Both the position numbers and the translations under genes were made by a program. Positions 48,620 to 56,777 of a DNA stretch of 63,672 nt are shown one piece after another. Origin of the DNA: an uncultured Bacteroidales bacterium (GTDB taxonomy: Bacteria; Bacteroidota; Bacteroidia; Bacteroidales; UBA932). The stretch lies in the NCBI GenBank assembly GCA_934726455.1, contig CAKVDS010000008.1, positions 1-63,672 of the forward strand. Reading direction: 5' to 3'. How positions within the stretch are numbered: position 1 is the first letter of the stretch; the number at the start of each line of letters is the position of its first letter. The notes under the pieces are model-generated. The model ran no database searches and was not told the origin of the DNA. It saw nothing but the letters and a program-made list of their open reading frames with translations.

Positions 48620-49361
48620 TGTCAAGATAAATCTGGGCCTCAATGTCTTGAGGCGCCGTCCGGACGGCTATCACGATCTGGAGACTCTTTTCGTGCCTTT
48701 CCGTGGTATGGGGGACCGGATTGACATAGAGGAGTCTGACCGGGCGTCAATTGAGGTTATTGGCGGGGATTGGGACCCGTTGACGGATCTTTCCTGGCGG
48801 GCGGCGCGTCTGCTTTCGGATGAGTTCGGGCTGCCTCCGGTCCGGATAGTCCTGCACAAGTCGGCCCCGACAGGAGCCGGCTTGGGCGGGGGCTCTGCTG
48901 ATGCCGCGTTTATGCTCAAGGCTCTCAATGCCATGTTCTCCCTTGGACTTGATGAGGCGGGGTTGGCCTCCCGTGCCGCCATGCTCGGGTCGGACTGTCC
49001 GTTCTTCATTTACGACCGTCCGATGTTCGGGGAGGGCAGGGGAGAAGTCCTGACCCCCTGGGAGATTGACCTTTCGGGGTATGAAATCAGAGTCGAGGTG
49101 CCGCAGGGAGTGACGGTGAGCACGAAAGAGGCGTATTCGGGTCTGGTGCTTGAGCCGTCGTCAGCGCGTCAGCCGCTCCGTGAAGTGCTTTCTCTTCCGG
49201 TCGAAAAGTGGAAAGGCGCTCTCCGCAATGATTTCGAGCCGTCAGTCTTCGCATCCCATCCGCAGATTGCCGCGCTCAAGGAGCGCTTCTACGCCGAAGG
49301 TGCCGTCTACGCTTCCATGTCCGGCTCAGGCTCCGCCGTCTTCGGACTTTTCAGGAAATAG
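48603..49361 (+). CDS. ispE: 4-diphosphocytidyl-2-C-methyl-D-erythritol kinase
   Basis: IspE phosphorylates CDP-methylerythritol in the MEP isoprenoid pathway. It is a GHMP kinase with KINLGLNVLRRRPDGYHDLETLF at the N-terminus and the ATP loop PTGAGLGGGSADAAFML. The 252-residue length is typical. The ATG at 48603, inside the sufD gene, gives the family start; an upstream ATG in the same frame adds unlikely residues. Overlap with sufD is 17 bp. IspG and IspH of the same pathway need Fe-S clusters, which may explain linkage. Confidence 0.92.
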   Translation: MTVYPDVKINLGLNVLRRRPDGYHDLETLFVPFRGMGDRIDIEESDRASIEVIGGDWDPLTDLSWRAARLLSDEFGLPPVRIVLHKSAPTGAGLGGGSADAAFMLKALNAMFSLGLDEAGLASRAAMLGSDCPFFIYDRPMFGEGRGEVLTPWEIDLSGYEIRVEVPQGVTVSTKEAYSGLVLEPSSARQPLREVLSLPVEKWKGALRNDFEPSVFASHPQIAALKERFYAEGAVYASMSGSGSAVFGLFRK

Positions 49362-49392
49362 ACTATATTAGCATAATTAAACTTTATAAGAT

Positions 49393-50052
49393 ATGCAGAC
49401 TAACCAGTATTACAAGAATGCGGCCCTTTCCAGACTTAAGGGCAACTGGTCGCCGGTTGTGGTGGCGACGATTGTGTTTATTCTTATTTCGTTGATATGC
49501 TCAAGCAGCAATCTGGCGGGTGGCTCTGAGAGCGGGATGTCGCTCCCTGTGGCCAATGTCCTCGCCATGTCAGGGGTGAGCTTTGTCCTCGCAGTGTTTG
49601 TGATAGGGCCGGCCAGTGTGGGATATGCCAACTCCCTCCTGCTCATGTATCAGACCGGCAACACCGCTGTGACCGGCAATATGTGGAACCTCACCACTGA
49701 CAATTATATCCATAAGATGTTGGGCTATCTCTGCATGTCCGTGAAGATCATGCTCTGGTGTCTGCTGCTTTTCATCCCGGGGATCGTTATGAGTTTCGCC
49801 TATGCGCTGACGCCTTACATATTGCAGGAGCGGCCGGAACTGTCGGCCTGGGAGGCGAGCACGCGCAGCCGTGAGATGATGAAAGGCCATAAGTTCGACC
49901 TTTTCTACCTGTATCTCAGCTTTATAGGCTGGTTCATCCTGTCGATTCTCACTTGTGGAATAGGCTTCCTTTGGCTGATTCCTTATATGCAGATGAGCGT
50001 GGCCGCGTTCTATGAGGATCTCAAGGCGGAGACGACCATAGTGCTCGGCTGA
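49393..50052 (+). CDS. DUF975 family membrane protein
   Basis: A 219-residue integral membrane protein with five or six helices, including SLPVANVLAMSGVSFVLAVFVIG and the paired LLFIPGIVMSFAYALTPYIL and helix near 180. The motif AWEASTRSREMMKGHKFDLF is characteristic of DUF975. Function unknown. It is the first gene of a run that continues with the flippase fusion 3 nt later. Confidence 0.82.
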   Translation: MQTNQYYKNAALSRLKGNWSPVVVATIVFILISLICSSSNLAGGSESGMSLPVANVLAMSGVSFVLAVFVIGPASVGYANSLLLMYQTGNTAVTGNMWNLTTDNYIHKMLGYLCMSVKIMLWCLLLFIPGIVMSFAYALTPYILQERPELSAWEASTRSREMMKGHKFDLFYLYLSFIGWFILSILTCGIGFLWLIPYMQMSVAAFYEDLKAETTIVLG

Positions 50053-50055
50053 TAA

Positions 50056-52395
50056 ATGTCACCTAAGGCGGCAGGACTGTCGGACAACAGCAGGAGGATA
50101 GCCAAGAACACTCTCCTGCTGTATTTTCGTATGCTCCTGCTGATCCTGATCGGCCTGTTCACGTCGCGTGTCGTGCTCGACGCGCTCGGGGTTGAGGACT
50201 ACGGGGTTTATAATGCCGTCGGCGGGGCTGTCACCCTGTTCACTTTCATCTCCGCCTCCATCTCCTCGGCCATAAGCCGTTTTATCTCGTTTGAACTCGG
50301 CAGAGGGGATGAGCAGAAGTTGAGGCGGGTGTTCTGCGCCGGAGTGGTCATCCAGCTGGTGCTGTCCGTGGTCATAGTTCTGCTGGTGGAGACTCTCGGG
50401 ATGTGGTTCCTCAGGGAGAGGATGGTCCTGCCGGGAGGCCGGGAACGTGCGGCAGAAGTGGTGCTTCACTGCTCTCTGGGTGTGCTGGTGTTCAACCTGC
50501 TTTCCGTACCGTACAATGCCACGATTGTCTCGCATGAGAAGATGTCGGCGTTTGCCCTCATCAGCCTTGTCGAGGCCGGACTCAAGCTCATGGTGGCTCT
50601 GATGCTGTATGTCTCTGTGTTTGACAAGCTTGAGACTTACGCCTTGCTGATGCTCGCCGTGGCTGTGGTGGTGCGCGGCGCATATTCACTGTATTGCCGC
50701 AGGCATTTTCCCGAGAGCCGTGGCAGGCTGACAGTTGACTGGTCTCTGGTCAGGGAGATGTCCGGCTTCGCGGGATGGAGCTTTTTCGGGACGAGCGCGT
50801 ATGTGTTCAACACGCAGGGTGTCAATCTTGTTGTCAATCTCTTCTTCGGTGTGGCTGTCAATGCTGCCCGTGGGGTGGCCGCACAGGTGGAGGGCATAGC
50901 GCGGCAGTTCGTCTCCAATTTTCTGACTGCCATCAACCCGCAGATTACCAAGTCCTGGGCGGGCGGAGACAGGGAGTACAGCTTCGAACTTGTCCGCAAA
51001 GGGGCAAAGTATTCGTATCTGGTGATATTGGCTTTCTTCATCCCGCTGCTTTTCGAGGCGGAGACGGTGCTCGGGTTGTGGCTTGTCGAGGTGCCGCCTA
51101 TGGCCGCTCTGTTTGTGAAGCTTTCTCTTGCCGGGCTGCTGGTGGATCTTACCGGTAATTCTGTGCTCACACTGGTTCTTGCATCCGGGAAAGTCCGTAA
51201 ATACTACCTTGTTACGGGGCTGGTGTCATATATGTGCCTCCCTCTGGTCTGGCTTGCTTTCAAGGCGGGCGCTCCCGCATGGTGGGCGTATGCGGTGTTC
51301 ATCGTGATATATTTAGCCGTGCTGGTGCTGCGGCTCTTGCTCGTCCGCTCACGGACAGGCTTCCCTCTCGGGAGGTTTTTCCGGGCTGTGGCCCTGCCTC
51401 TTGTTGTCGTGAGCGCCGTCTCGCTTGTGCTGCCTTCTCTGGTGCATCACTTCCTTCCGTCCGGGTTTGTAAGGGTTTTGCTGGTGTGCATTGCGGCATG
51501 GGGATCCATGGCGGTGTCGGTGTTTGCGGTGGCACTCACTCCCGGGGAGAGGGCGTTTGTCACAAGGAAACTCGGACGCGGACATTTCCCTGACAAGATC
51601 GCTGTCGAAGACTCCTATTTCGAGGCTATGGGCCGCCGTCCTGACCTGCGCAACCCTCTCAGATACACGGAGAAGCTCCAATGGCAGAAGCTTCATGACC
51701 ATAATCCGCTGTATCATACGCTTGCCGACAAGGCGGAGGTCAAGTCCCGCGTGGCGGAACTGGTAGGGGAGGAACACGTCATCCCGACGCTTGGCGTGTG
51801 GGAAAGGGTTGAGGACATAGACTGGGATTCCCTCCCGGAACGCTTTGTTCTCAAATGCACCCACGACAGCGGGAGCACAGTGGTGTGCACGGACAAAAAC
51901 TCATTCGACAGGTCCGCTGCCTGCAGCAGGTTGAGGGAGTGTCTGGGCAAGAAATATTGGCTGCGGGACCGGGAATGGGCCTATAAAGGTGTGTGTCCCC
52001 GGATAATAGCTGAAAAATATATGGGAGAAGATATCCGGGATTACAAGTTCTTCTGCTTCAATGGTGTGCCGGAACTGATGTTCGTGGCTTCCGACAGAGC
52101 CGACAGGACTGAGGAGACCAAGTTCGACTTCTTCGATATGGAATGGAATCATCTTGACATCCGCAACGGGCATCCCAACGCCCCGGTGCCACCGGCGCGC
52201 CCGGAGCATTTTGAACAGATGAAATCCCTCGCGGCGACACTTTCGCAAGGCATCCCGCAGGTGAGGATGGACTTTTATGAGATAGACGGTCAGGTGTATT
52301 TCGGGGAGTATACTTTCTATCATTGGAGCGGGCTGGTGCCGTTTGACCCTGATGAGGCCGATTTTCGGATAGGAGAACTTTACAAAATAAGATGA
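50056..52395 (+). CDS. Wzx-like flippase fused to a TupA-type ATP-grasp domain
   Basis: A 779-residue fusion. Residues 1 to about 490 form a 12-14 helix MATE/Wzx-type polysaccharide flippase (SRVVLDALGVEDYGVYNAVGG, INPQITKSWAGGD). Residues about 505-779 are a TupA-like ATP-grasp domain: NPLRYTEKLQWQKLHDHNPLYHTLADKAEVKSRV, LPERFVLKCTHDSGST, DIRDYKFFCFNGVPELMF and VRMDFYEIDGQVYFGEYTFYHWSG. Such ATP-grasp domains ligate amino acids or act on cell-surface glycans. The fusion would combine lipid-linked glycan export with its modification; this is inference. The next gene overlaps by ATGA. Confidence 0.85.
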   Translation: MSPKAAGLSDNSRRIAKNTLLLYFRMLLLILIGLFTSRVVLDALGVEDYGVYNAVGGAVTLFTFISASISSAISRFISFELGRGDEQKLRRVFCAGVVIQLVLSVVIVLLVETLGMWFLRERMVLPGGRERAAEVVLHCSLGVLVFNLLSVPYNATIVSHEKMSAFALISLVEAGLKLMVALMLYVSVFDKLETYALLMLAVAVVVRGAYSLYCRRHFPESRGRLTVDWSLVREMSGFAGWSFFGTSAYVFNTQGVNLVVNLFFGVAVNAARGVAAQVEGIARQFVSNFLTAINPQITKSWAGGDREYSFELVRKGAKYSYLVILAFFIPLLFEAETVLGLWLVEVPPMAALFVKLSLAGLLVDLTGNSVLTLVLASGKVRKYYLVTGLVSYMCLPLVWLAFKAGAPAWWAYAVFIVIYLAVLVLRLLLVRSRTGFPLGRFFRAVALPLVVVSAVSLVLPSLVHHFLPSGFVRVLLVCIAAWGSMAVSVFAVALTPGERAFVTRKLGRGHFPDKIAVEDSYFEAMGRRPDLRNPLRYTEKLQWQKLHDHNPLYHTLADKAEVKSRVAELVGEEHVIPTLGVWERVEDIDWDSLPERFVLKCTHDSGSTVVCTDKNSFDRSAACSRLRECLGKKYWLRDREWAYKGVCPRIIAEKYMGEDIRDYKFFCFNGVPELMFVASDRADRTEETKFDFFDMEWNHLDIRNGHPNAPVPPARPEHFEQMKSLAATLSQGIPQVRMDFYEIDGQVYFGEYTFYHWSGLVPFDPDEADFRIGELYKIR

Positions 52396-53063
52396 AAACA
52401 GTTGTATATACTTGTATAATAGGTGGATATGACACTTTGCTCCAGCCTGTGGAGCCTGCGGCTGACTTTGATTATGTCTGCTTTGTCGGCAAGGGTGAGA
52501 AGACGGCAGAGAGGGTCGGGGTATGGCAGATATGCGAATTTGACTGCGGTATAAGCGATCCCGGCCTGAGGTCACGCTACCCTAAGACGCATCCGCATCT
52601 GCTCCTGTCGGATTATGACGCATCCCTGTGGATTGACGGCAATATCGAGGTGCTTGATGACAGTTTGTGGCGTGCGGTGCGCATCAAGGAAGCCGCCGGC
52701 GTGAAATACAGCGGAGTGGCGCATCCCAGCAGGACAGATGTCTTTCAGGAGGCGAGAATGTGCTACAATATGCACTATATATCTGCATTCAGGCTGTTGC
52801 GGGTGTGGGTCTGGCAGTATCTCCATGGGATGCGGAGGGGCTCTGGATTGATGGAGAATAACATAATATTCCGTCTGCACAATGATGCGGATGTCATAGT
52901 ATTGGACGAGATGTGGTGGCGGTGCGTGCTGAGGATAGCGCGCAGGGACCAGCTCTCTCTCATGCCCTGTCTGCGCCGCTGCGGAATCCCCCGGGACTAC
53001 CTGCTGCCACGTGCGATGAACAGCCGCAACCATCCGGGCCTCAGATATTTGCCGCATAAATAA
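52392..53063 (+). CDS. DUF616 glycosyltransferase-like protein
   Basis: A 223-residue protein matching DUF616 (related to plant TOD1/MUCI70): KTVVYTCIIGGYDTL at the N-terminus, RSRYPKTHPHLLLSDYDASLWIDGNIEV with the DxD-like D-G-N motif at about 63-90, and GLMENNIIFRLHND. Predicted to act in the cytoplasm as a sugar transferase. It overlaps the flippase fusion, fitting one glycan-synthesis operon. The rpsP promoter overlaps its 3' end. Confidence 0.8.
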   Translation: MKTVVYTCIIGGYDTLLQPVEPAADFDYVCFVGKGEKTAERVGVWQICEFDCGISDPGLRSRYPKTHPHLLLSDYDASLWIDGNIEVLDDSLWRAVRIKEAAGVKYSGVAHPSRTDVFQEARMCYNMHYISAFRLLRVWVWQYLHGMRRGSGLMENNIIFRLHNDADVIVLDEMWWRCVLRIARRDQLSLMPCLRRCGIPRDYLLPRAMNSRNHPGLRYLPHK

Positions 53064-53104
53064 ATAATCACTATCTTTGCCCCTCGTGTCCCTCGGGTAG
53101 GGAC
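53048..53104 (+). promoter_or_regulatory. rpsP promoter and leader hairpin
   Basis: TTTG at 53048-53051, 20 bp, then TATCTTTG at 53072-53079, an excellent match. In the leader, GTCCCT and AGGGAC (53088-53093 and 53099-53104) form a 6-bp stem with loop CGGGT, followed downstream by an AT-rich tract, possibly an attenuator. The -33 box lies inside the DUF616 gene. Confidence 0.75.
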
Positions 53105-53140
53105 GATTGCTAATTTTAATTTTTTTAAAACAGATTCACA

Positions 53141-53689
53141 ATGGCTGTTAAAATTCGTTTGCAGCGCCACGGAAAGAAGAATTTCGCATTCTTCCACATT
53201 GTAGTGGCAGATTCTCATTCACCACGTGACGGTCGCTTCATCGAGCAGATCGGATCTTACAACCCTAACACCAACCCTGCAACCATCGTTCTCAATGCAG
53301 AGCGCGCGCTTGCATGGATCAAGGTAGGTGCAGAGCCGACACTCACCGCCCGCCGCATCCTCTCTTATGAGGGAGTGCTTCTCCGTCATCACCTCGACGG
53401 CGGTGTAGCCAAGGGTGCCCTCACCCAGGCTGAGGCCGACAAGAAGTGGAACGACTGGAAGGCTCAGCGTGACGCCAAGATCGAAGCCAAGAAGAACGCT
53501 CTCAAGAACAGCGACATCGAGGCCAAGAAGGCTGCCAAGGCTGAGGAAGTCAAGGTGAACGAGGCACGCGCCGAGGCTCTCCGCAAGAAAGCTGAGGAAC
53601 TCGCCGCAAAGCAGGCCGCCGAGGCTGCCGCAGCTGCACAGGCTGAGGCTCCTGCAGAGGAGGCCGCTGAAGCTCCGGCTGAGGCGTAA
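53141..53689 (+). CDS. rpsP: 30S ribosomal protein S16 with long C-terminal tail
   Basis: The first 80 residues are S16 (AVKIRLQRHGKKNFAFFHIVVADSHSPRDGRFIEQIGSYNP). A charged, Ala/Lys/Glu-rich tail of about 90 residues, probably a long helix, extends it to 182 residues, as in other Bacteroidota. S16 stabilises the 30S body. Its stop overlaps the rimM start (TAATG). Confidence 0.95.
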   Translation: MAVKIRLQRHGKKNFAFFHIVVADSHSPRDGRFIEQIGSYNPNTNPATIVLNAERALAWIKVGAEPTLTARRILSYEGVLLRHHLDGGVAKGALTQAEADKKWNDWKAQRDAKIEAKKNALKNSDIEAKKAAKAEEVKVNEARAEALRKKAEELAAKQAAEAAAAAQAEAPAEEAAEAPAEA

Positions 53690-54153
53690 TGCTGAGGATC
53701 GCAAAGATTCTTAAATCCAACGGCACCGATGGCGGGCTCCTGATTGGGCTTTTCGACATCGATGTGGAGGAAATCGACCTCAAGGAACCGGTGTTCATCG
53801 AATTCGATGGACTGCCGGTTCCTTTCTTTATTCAGGACATTCAGGCCAAAGGCTCAGCCAAGGCCATAGTGCATCTTAATGACGTACTTGACCTCACAGA
53901 TGCTGAAGAGATGGTCGGAAGAGATGTCTGGCTGGAAGGCGAGCCGGAGGAAGATTCCGAGACCGACATTATAGGCTGGACCGTGCTGTGCCGTGGCGAG
54001 AGGCTTGGGGAAGTGACGGACATAGAGCCTATACCGGGCAATTTTTGTATCTATGTGGGGGATGCTTTGCTCCCTCTTCACGAAGATTTCATAATATCGG
54101 CCGATCCTGAGACCCGGACTCTGGATCTGGATCTGCCGGAGGGCCTTCTGTGA
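53689..54153 (+). CDS. rimM: Ribosome maturation factor RimM
   Basis: RimM assists 30S head maturation and binds S19. The 154-residue protein has an N-terminal beta-barrel domain (AKILKSNGTDGGLLIGLF; FIEFDGLPVPFFI) and the PRC-barrel domain (about 90-150, with GRDVWLE and ILPLHEDF-like sequence LLPLHEDFIIS). It is slightly short. rpsP-rimM is a common pair. A glycosyltransferase starts 1 nt after its stop. Confidence 0.9.
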   Translation: MLRIAKILKSNGTDGGLLIGLFDIDVEEIDLKEPVFIEFDGLPVPFFIQDIQAKGSAKAIVHLNDVLDLTDAEEMVGRDVWLEGEPEEDSETDIIGWTVLCRGERLGEVTDIEPIPGNFCIYVGDALLPLHEDFIISADPETRTLDLDLPEGLL

Positions 54154-54154
54154 T

Positions 54155-55108
54155 ATGGAGACGGCCCCTGAAGTGAGCATAGTCATAGTCTGTATGGACA
54201 GGCTTGACAATCTGTATCCCTGTCTGCGCAGTCTCAGGGCGCACACATCTGCGGTTTCTTATGAGACTATGGTTGTCGCTTACCGTTTTTCGGGGGACAA
54301 TCTGGCGAAGGTCCGGGCGGATTTCCCTTGGGTGGAGTTTATTGAGAGCCGACAGACGCGCGGTTTTTCGGAGAACAACAATCTGGCCCTGCGCCGTGCC
54401 CGGGGCAGGTTCTGCTTTATCCTCAACGACGACACGGAGCTCCGCGAGGATGTCATCGGGGCTCTCGTCGCCGACTTCGGAAGGCTTCCGGAGGATGCGG
54501 CGATAGTGACGCCGAGGCTTGTCAACGCAGATCTTTCGCTCCAGCTCTGCGGAAGGCCTCCGTATCCTGCACGCAATTATGTCTTTCAGCAGTGGCATCT
54601 GCATTCGGAACCGAAGGATGATACGGTGGGGAAGACCCCGGCAGAGGGGCAGGTGTTCCGCACTTCCAACATCTCGGGGGCCGCGTTCCTGATAAGGACG
54701 GAGATATTCCGCGAGCTCGGGTGGTTTGACGAGCGCTATTTCTTCACGCCGGAGGACATCGCCCTCTCCACGCTGGCCCGCAGCAGAGGATACGGCGTAT
54801 ATGTGGATGCCGCGGTGGCGGTGGTGCACAAGTGGCGCACCACCGCCGGCAGGCTTTCGCCTGCCGTACGGCCTGCGGCCGTCCGCGGCTCCCTGATCTT
54901 CTTCAGCGGAGGCTCGCCTCTCAAGTATTTCGCTCTGGCACTCGGGGTGTGGGCTGCGGAATTTTCCAAATACATTAAGGCTGCGCTTCGCTGCCGTCTC
55001 CGCCCCTCGGAGCAGAACCGCATCAAGGCGCTGACTTTCCGCAATATCTGCCGCAGCATCTTCACCCGCCGCAGTCCGAAAGAGATATTCATCAGATATT
55101 CCGTTTGA
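54155..55108 (+). CDS. Family 2 glycosyltransferase
   Basis: A GT-A enzyme of 317 residues: EVSIVIVCMDRLDNLYPCLRSLR, GFSENNNLALRRARGRFCFILNDDTEL with the DDD/DxD-type metal motif, then ISGAAFLIRTEIFRELGWFDERYFFTPEDIAL typical of rhamnosyl- or galactosyl-type GT2 enzymes. A C-terminal extension of about 70 residues is basic and possibly membrane-associated. It transfers a sugar to a lipid-linked glycan. It begins 1 nt after rimM, so it is probably cotranscribed with it. Confidence 0.88.
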   Translation: METAPEVSIVIVCMDRLDNLYPCLRSLRAHTSAVSYETMVVAYRFSGDNLAKVRADFPWVEFIESRQTRGFSENNNLALRRARGRFCFILNDDTELREDVIGALVADFGRLPEDAAIVTPRLVNADLSLQLCGRPPYPARNYVFQQWHLHSEPKDDTVGKTPAEGQVFRTSNISGAAFLIRTEIFRELGWFDERYFFTPEDIALSTLARSRGYGVYVDAAVAVVHKWRTTAGRLSPAVRPAAVRGSLIFFSGGSPLKYFALALGVWAAEFSKYIKAALRCRLRPSEQNRIKALTFRNICRSIFTRRSPKEIFIRYSV

Positions 55109-55111
55109 CAG

Positions 55112-55981
55112 ATGCCGAAAGTTCTTGCTATAGTCGTGACCTACAATGCGATGAAGTGGGTTCAGAAGTGTCTCGGAAGTCTTTTCGACAGCCGTATGAG
55201 GCCGGATGTCCTTGTCGTGGACAACGGCTCCACTGACGGGACGCGCGAATATGTCAGGGAGCGTTTTCCGGAAGCGGAGCTGATTCTCTCAGATGGCAAT
55301 CAGGGCTTCGGAGCGGCCAACAACGTCGGGTTGCGGCTGGCCCTGGAACGCGGCTATGACTTTGTCTACCTTCTGAATCAGGACGCATGGGTGGAGAGGG
55401 ATACGCTATCTTTGCTTGTGGCTGCTGCCCGTCCGGATTTCGGAATACTCAGTCCCGTGCAGAACGATGCTTCCGGGCGGCTTGACTCGTGGTTCTCCCG
55501 TAAATGCTCCAAATACCTCAAGGCCGCTTCGGTTGTGGCTCCGTCTCCGCGCACGGTTGTCGGGGTTCCGTTTGTGATGGCGGCGCACTGGCTCATTTCC
55601 CGTAAGGCTCTTCAGGAGGTCGGCGGGTTCTCTCCGGCATTTTCCCAGTACGGGGAGGATGACAATTATATCGACCGCCTGCATTGGAGGGGACTTCGTT
55701 GCGGCGTGGTTCCGTCTGCCAAGGCTGTCCACGACCGCGCCGGCAGGAAAACCTCGCGCGAGAAGAAGATGAGGCTGAAGTGCATCGCCGTGGTGGTGCG
55801 GCTCAGTGACCCTGGGCGCTGCTGGCTGTGGAGGAGGCTGGCATATCCGCTTGAACTTGCCGGGATGTCGCTGAAGAATTTCTCCCTGATCCCCCTGCGC
55901 TTCATCCCCGAACTGCACTCCCGTATCCCGGAATTGCGCCGCATACGCAAAGAGTCAAAGAAAAAGCGCGCCTTTCTATGA
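55112..55981 (+). CDS. Family 2 glycosyltransferase
   Basis: A GT-A enzyme of 289 residues: VLAIVVTYNAMKWVQKCLGSL, NGSTDGTREYVRE, NQGFGAANNVGLRLALERGYDFVYLLNQDAW with the NQD metal motif, and FSQYGEDDNYIDRLHWRG. A basic C-terminal region is probably peripheral to the membrane. It follows the first GT2 gene by 3 nt, suggesting successive steps in one glycan pathway. Confidence 0.88.
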   Translation: MPKVLAIVVTYNAMKWVQKCLGSLFDSRMRPDVLVVDNGSTDGTREYVRERFPEAELILSDGNQGFGAANNVGLRLALERGYDFVYLLNQDAWVERDTLSLLVAAARPDFGILSPVQNDASGRLDSWFSRKCSKYLKAASVVAPSPRTVVGVPFVMAAHWLISRKALQEVGGFSPAFSQYGEDDNYIDRLHWRGLRCGVVPSAKAVHDRAGRKTSREKKMRLKCIAVVVRLSDPGRCWLWRRLAYPLELAGMSLKNFSLIPLRFIPELHSRIPELRRIRKESKKKRAFL

Positions 55982-56053
55982 GCTTGTCGGCGATAAGAGC
56001 GTCAGACAAAACTTTATGATACACTAAAATCCCCGTTTGAAGCCTGTCTGCGG

Positions 56054-56061
56054 TATATTTG
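56054..56061 (+). promoter_or_regulatory. Predicted promoter box for the GH43 operon
   Basis: TATATTTG matches the -7 consensus; a TTTG at 56036-56039 is only 14 bp upstream, closer than usual. Leader about 20 nt. Confidence 0.55.
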
Positions 56062-56080
56062 CACCAAAACACTAATACCG

Positions 56081-56764
56081 ATGACAAGTATCAGAAAATT
56101 CATTTTCGCAACCTCCCTGCTCGCCACGTTGTGCTGTAGCGGCGCTTTCGCCCAAGAGGGAGACACTGCCCTCGAGAACTACTTCATGACATCCGCCGAG
56201 GTGACTCCTGACGCTGACGGTTTCATTGGCCGCTGGCTCTTGCTTGAGCCGATCAGCAAGCCCAACCGCACCAACACCGTCTTCACGGACAGTTATCTCA
56301 GAGAGGCTTTCAATACAGAGTATTTCCCGGGGCAGTTCACCACTGTGCCGAAGCCGGGATCCAAGGTTAAAGTAGGCAAACAGAGCCTGGTATGGCATGC
56401 CTTTGACAGCAAGTTGTATAATGTGAAGCTGTTCCGCTTCGCAAGCAATCTCAAGACGGATGTCTATGGTGTCCTTTTCTGGGCCGTGACAGTCATCAAT
56501 TGCCCTGAGGATATGGAAGTCAGGCTTTCTGTCGGCTCCAATTCCGCCTCCATGTGGTGGCTCAACGGAGAAGAGGTGCTTCTCCTGTCCGGTGACCGCC
56601 GTATGGTGATGGATGACTGCATGTCAAAGAAAATCACTCTCAAGAAAGGCAAGAACATCCTCCGCGGGGCAGTGATCAACGGTCCTGGAATGAGCGATTT
56701 CTGTGCCCGCTTCCTCGATGCTGACCTCAATCCTGTCAAGAACATTACCATATCCAATAAATAA
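56081..56764 (+). CDS. Secreted beta-sandwich protein of unknown function
   Basis: A 227-residue protein with a signal peptide (cleavage near GAFAQ). The mature part is beta-rich; VRLSVGSNSASMWWLNGEEVLLLSGDRR and KITLKKGKNILRGAVINGPG resemble the N-terminal beta-sandwich domains attached to some glycoside hydrolases and esterases that bind a non-catalytic sugar. It lies 13 nt before the GH43 gene, so it may bind the same polysaccharide. No catalytic motif recognised. Confidence 0.65.
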   Translation: MTSIRKFIFATSLLATLCCSGAFAQEGDTALENYFMTSAEVTPDADGFIGRWLLLEPISKPNRTNTVFTDSYLREAFNTEYFPGQFTTVPKPGSKVKVGKQSLVWHAFDSKLYNVKLFRFASNLKTDVYGVLFWAVTVINCPEDMEVRLSVGSNSASMWWLNGEEVLLLSGDRRMVMDDCMSKKITLKKGKNILRGAVINGPGMSDFCARFLDADLNPVKNITISNK

Positions 56765-56777
56765 GCATACTCTTACG

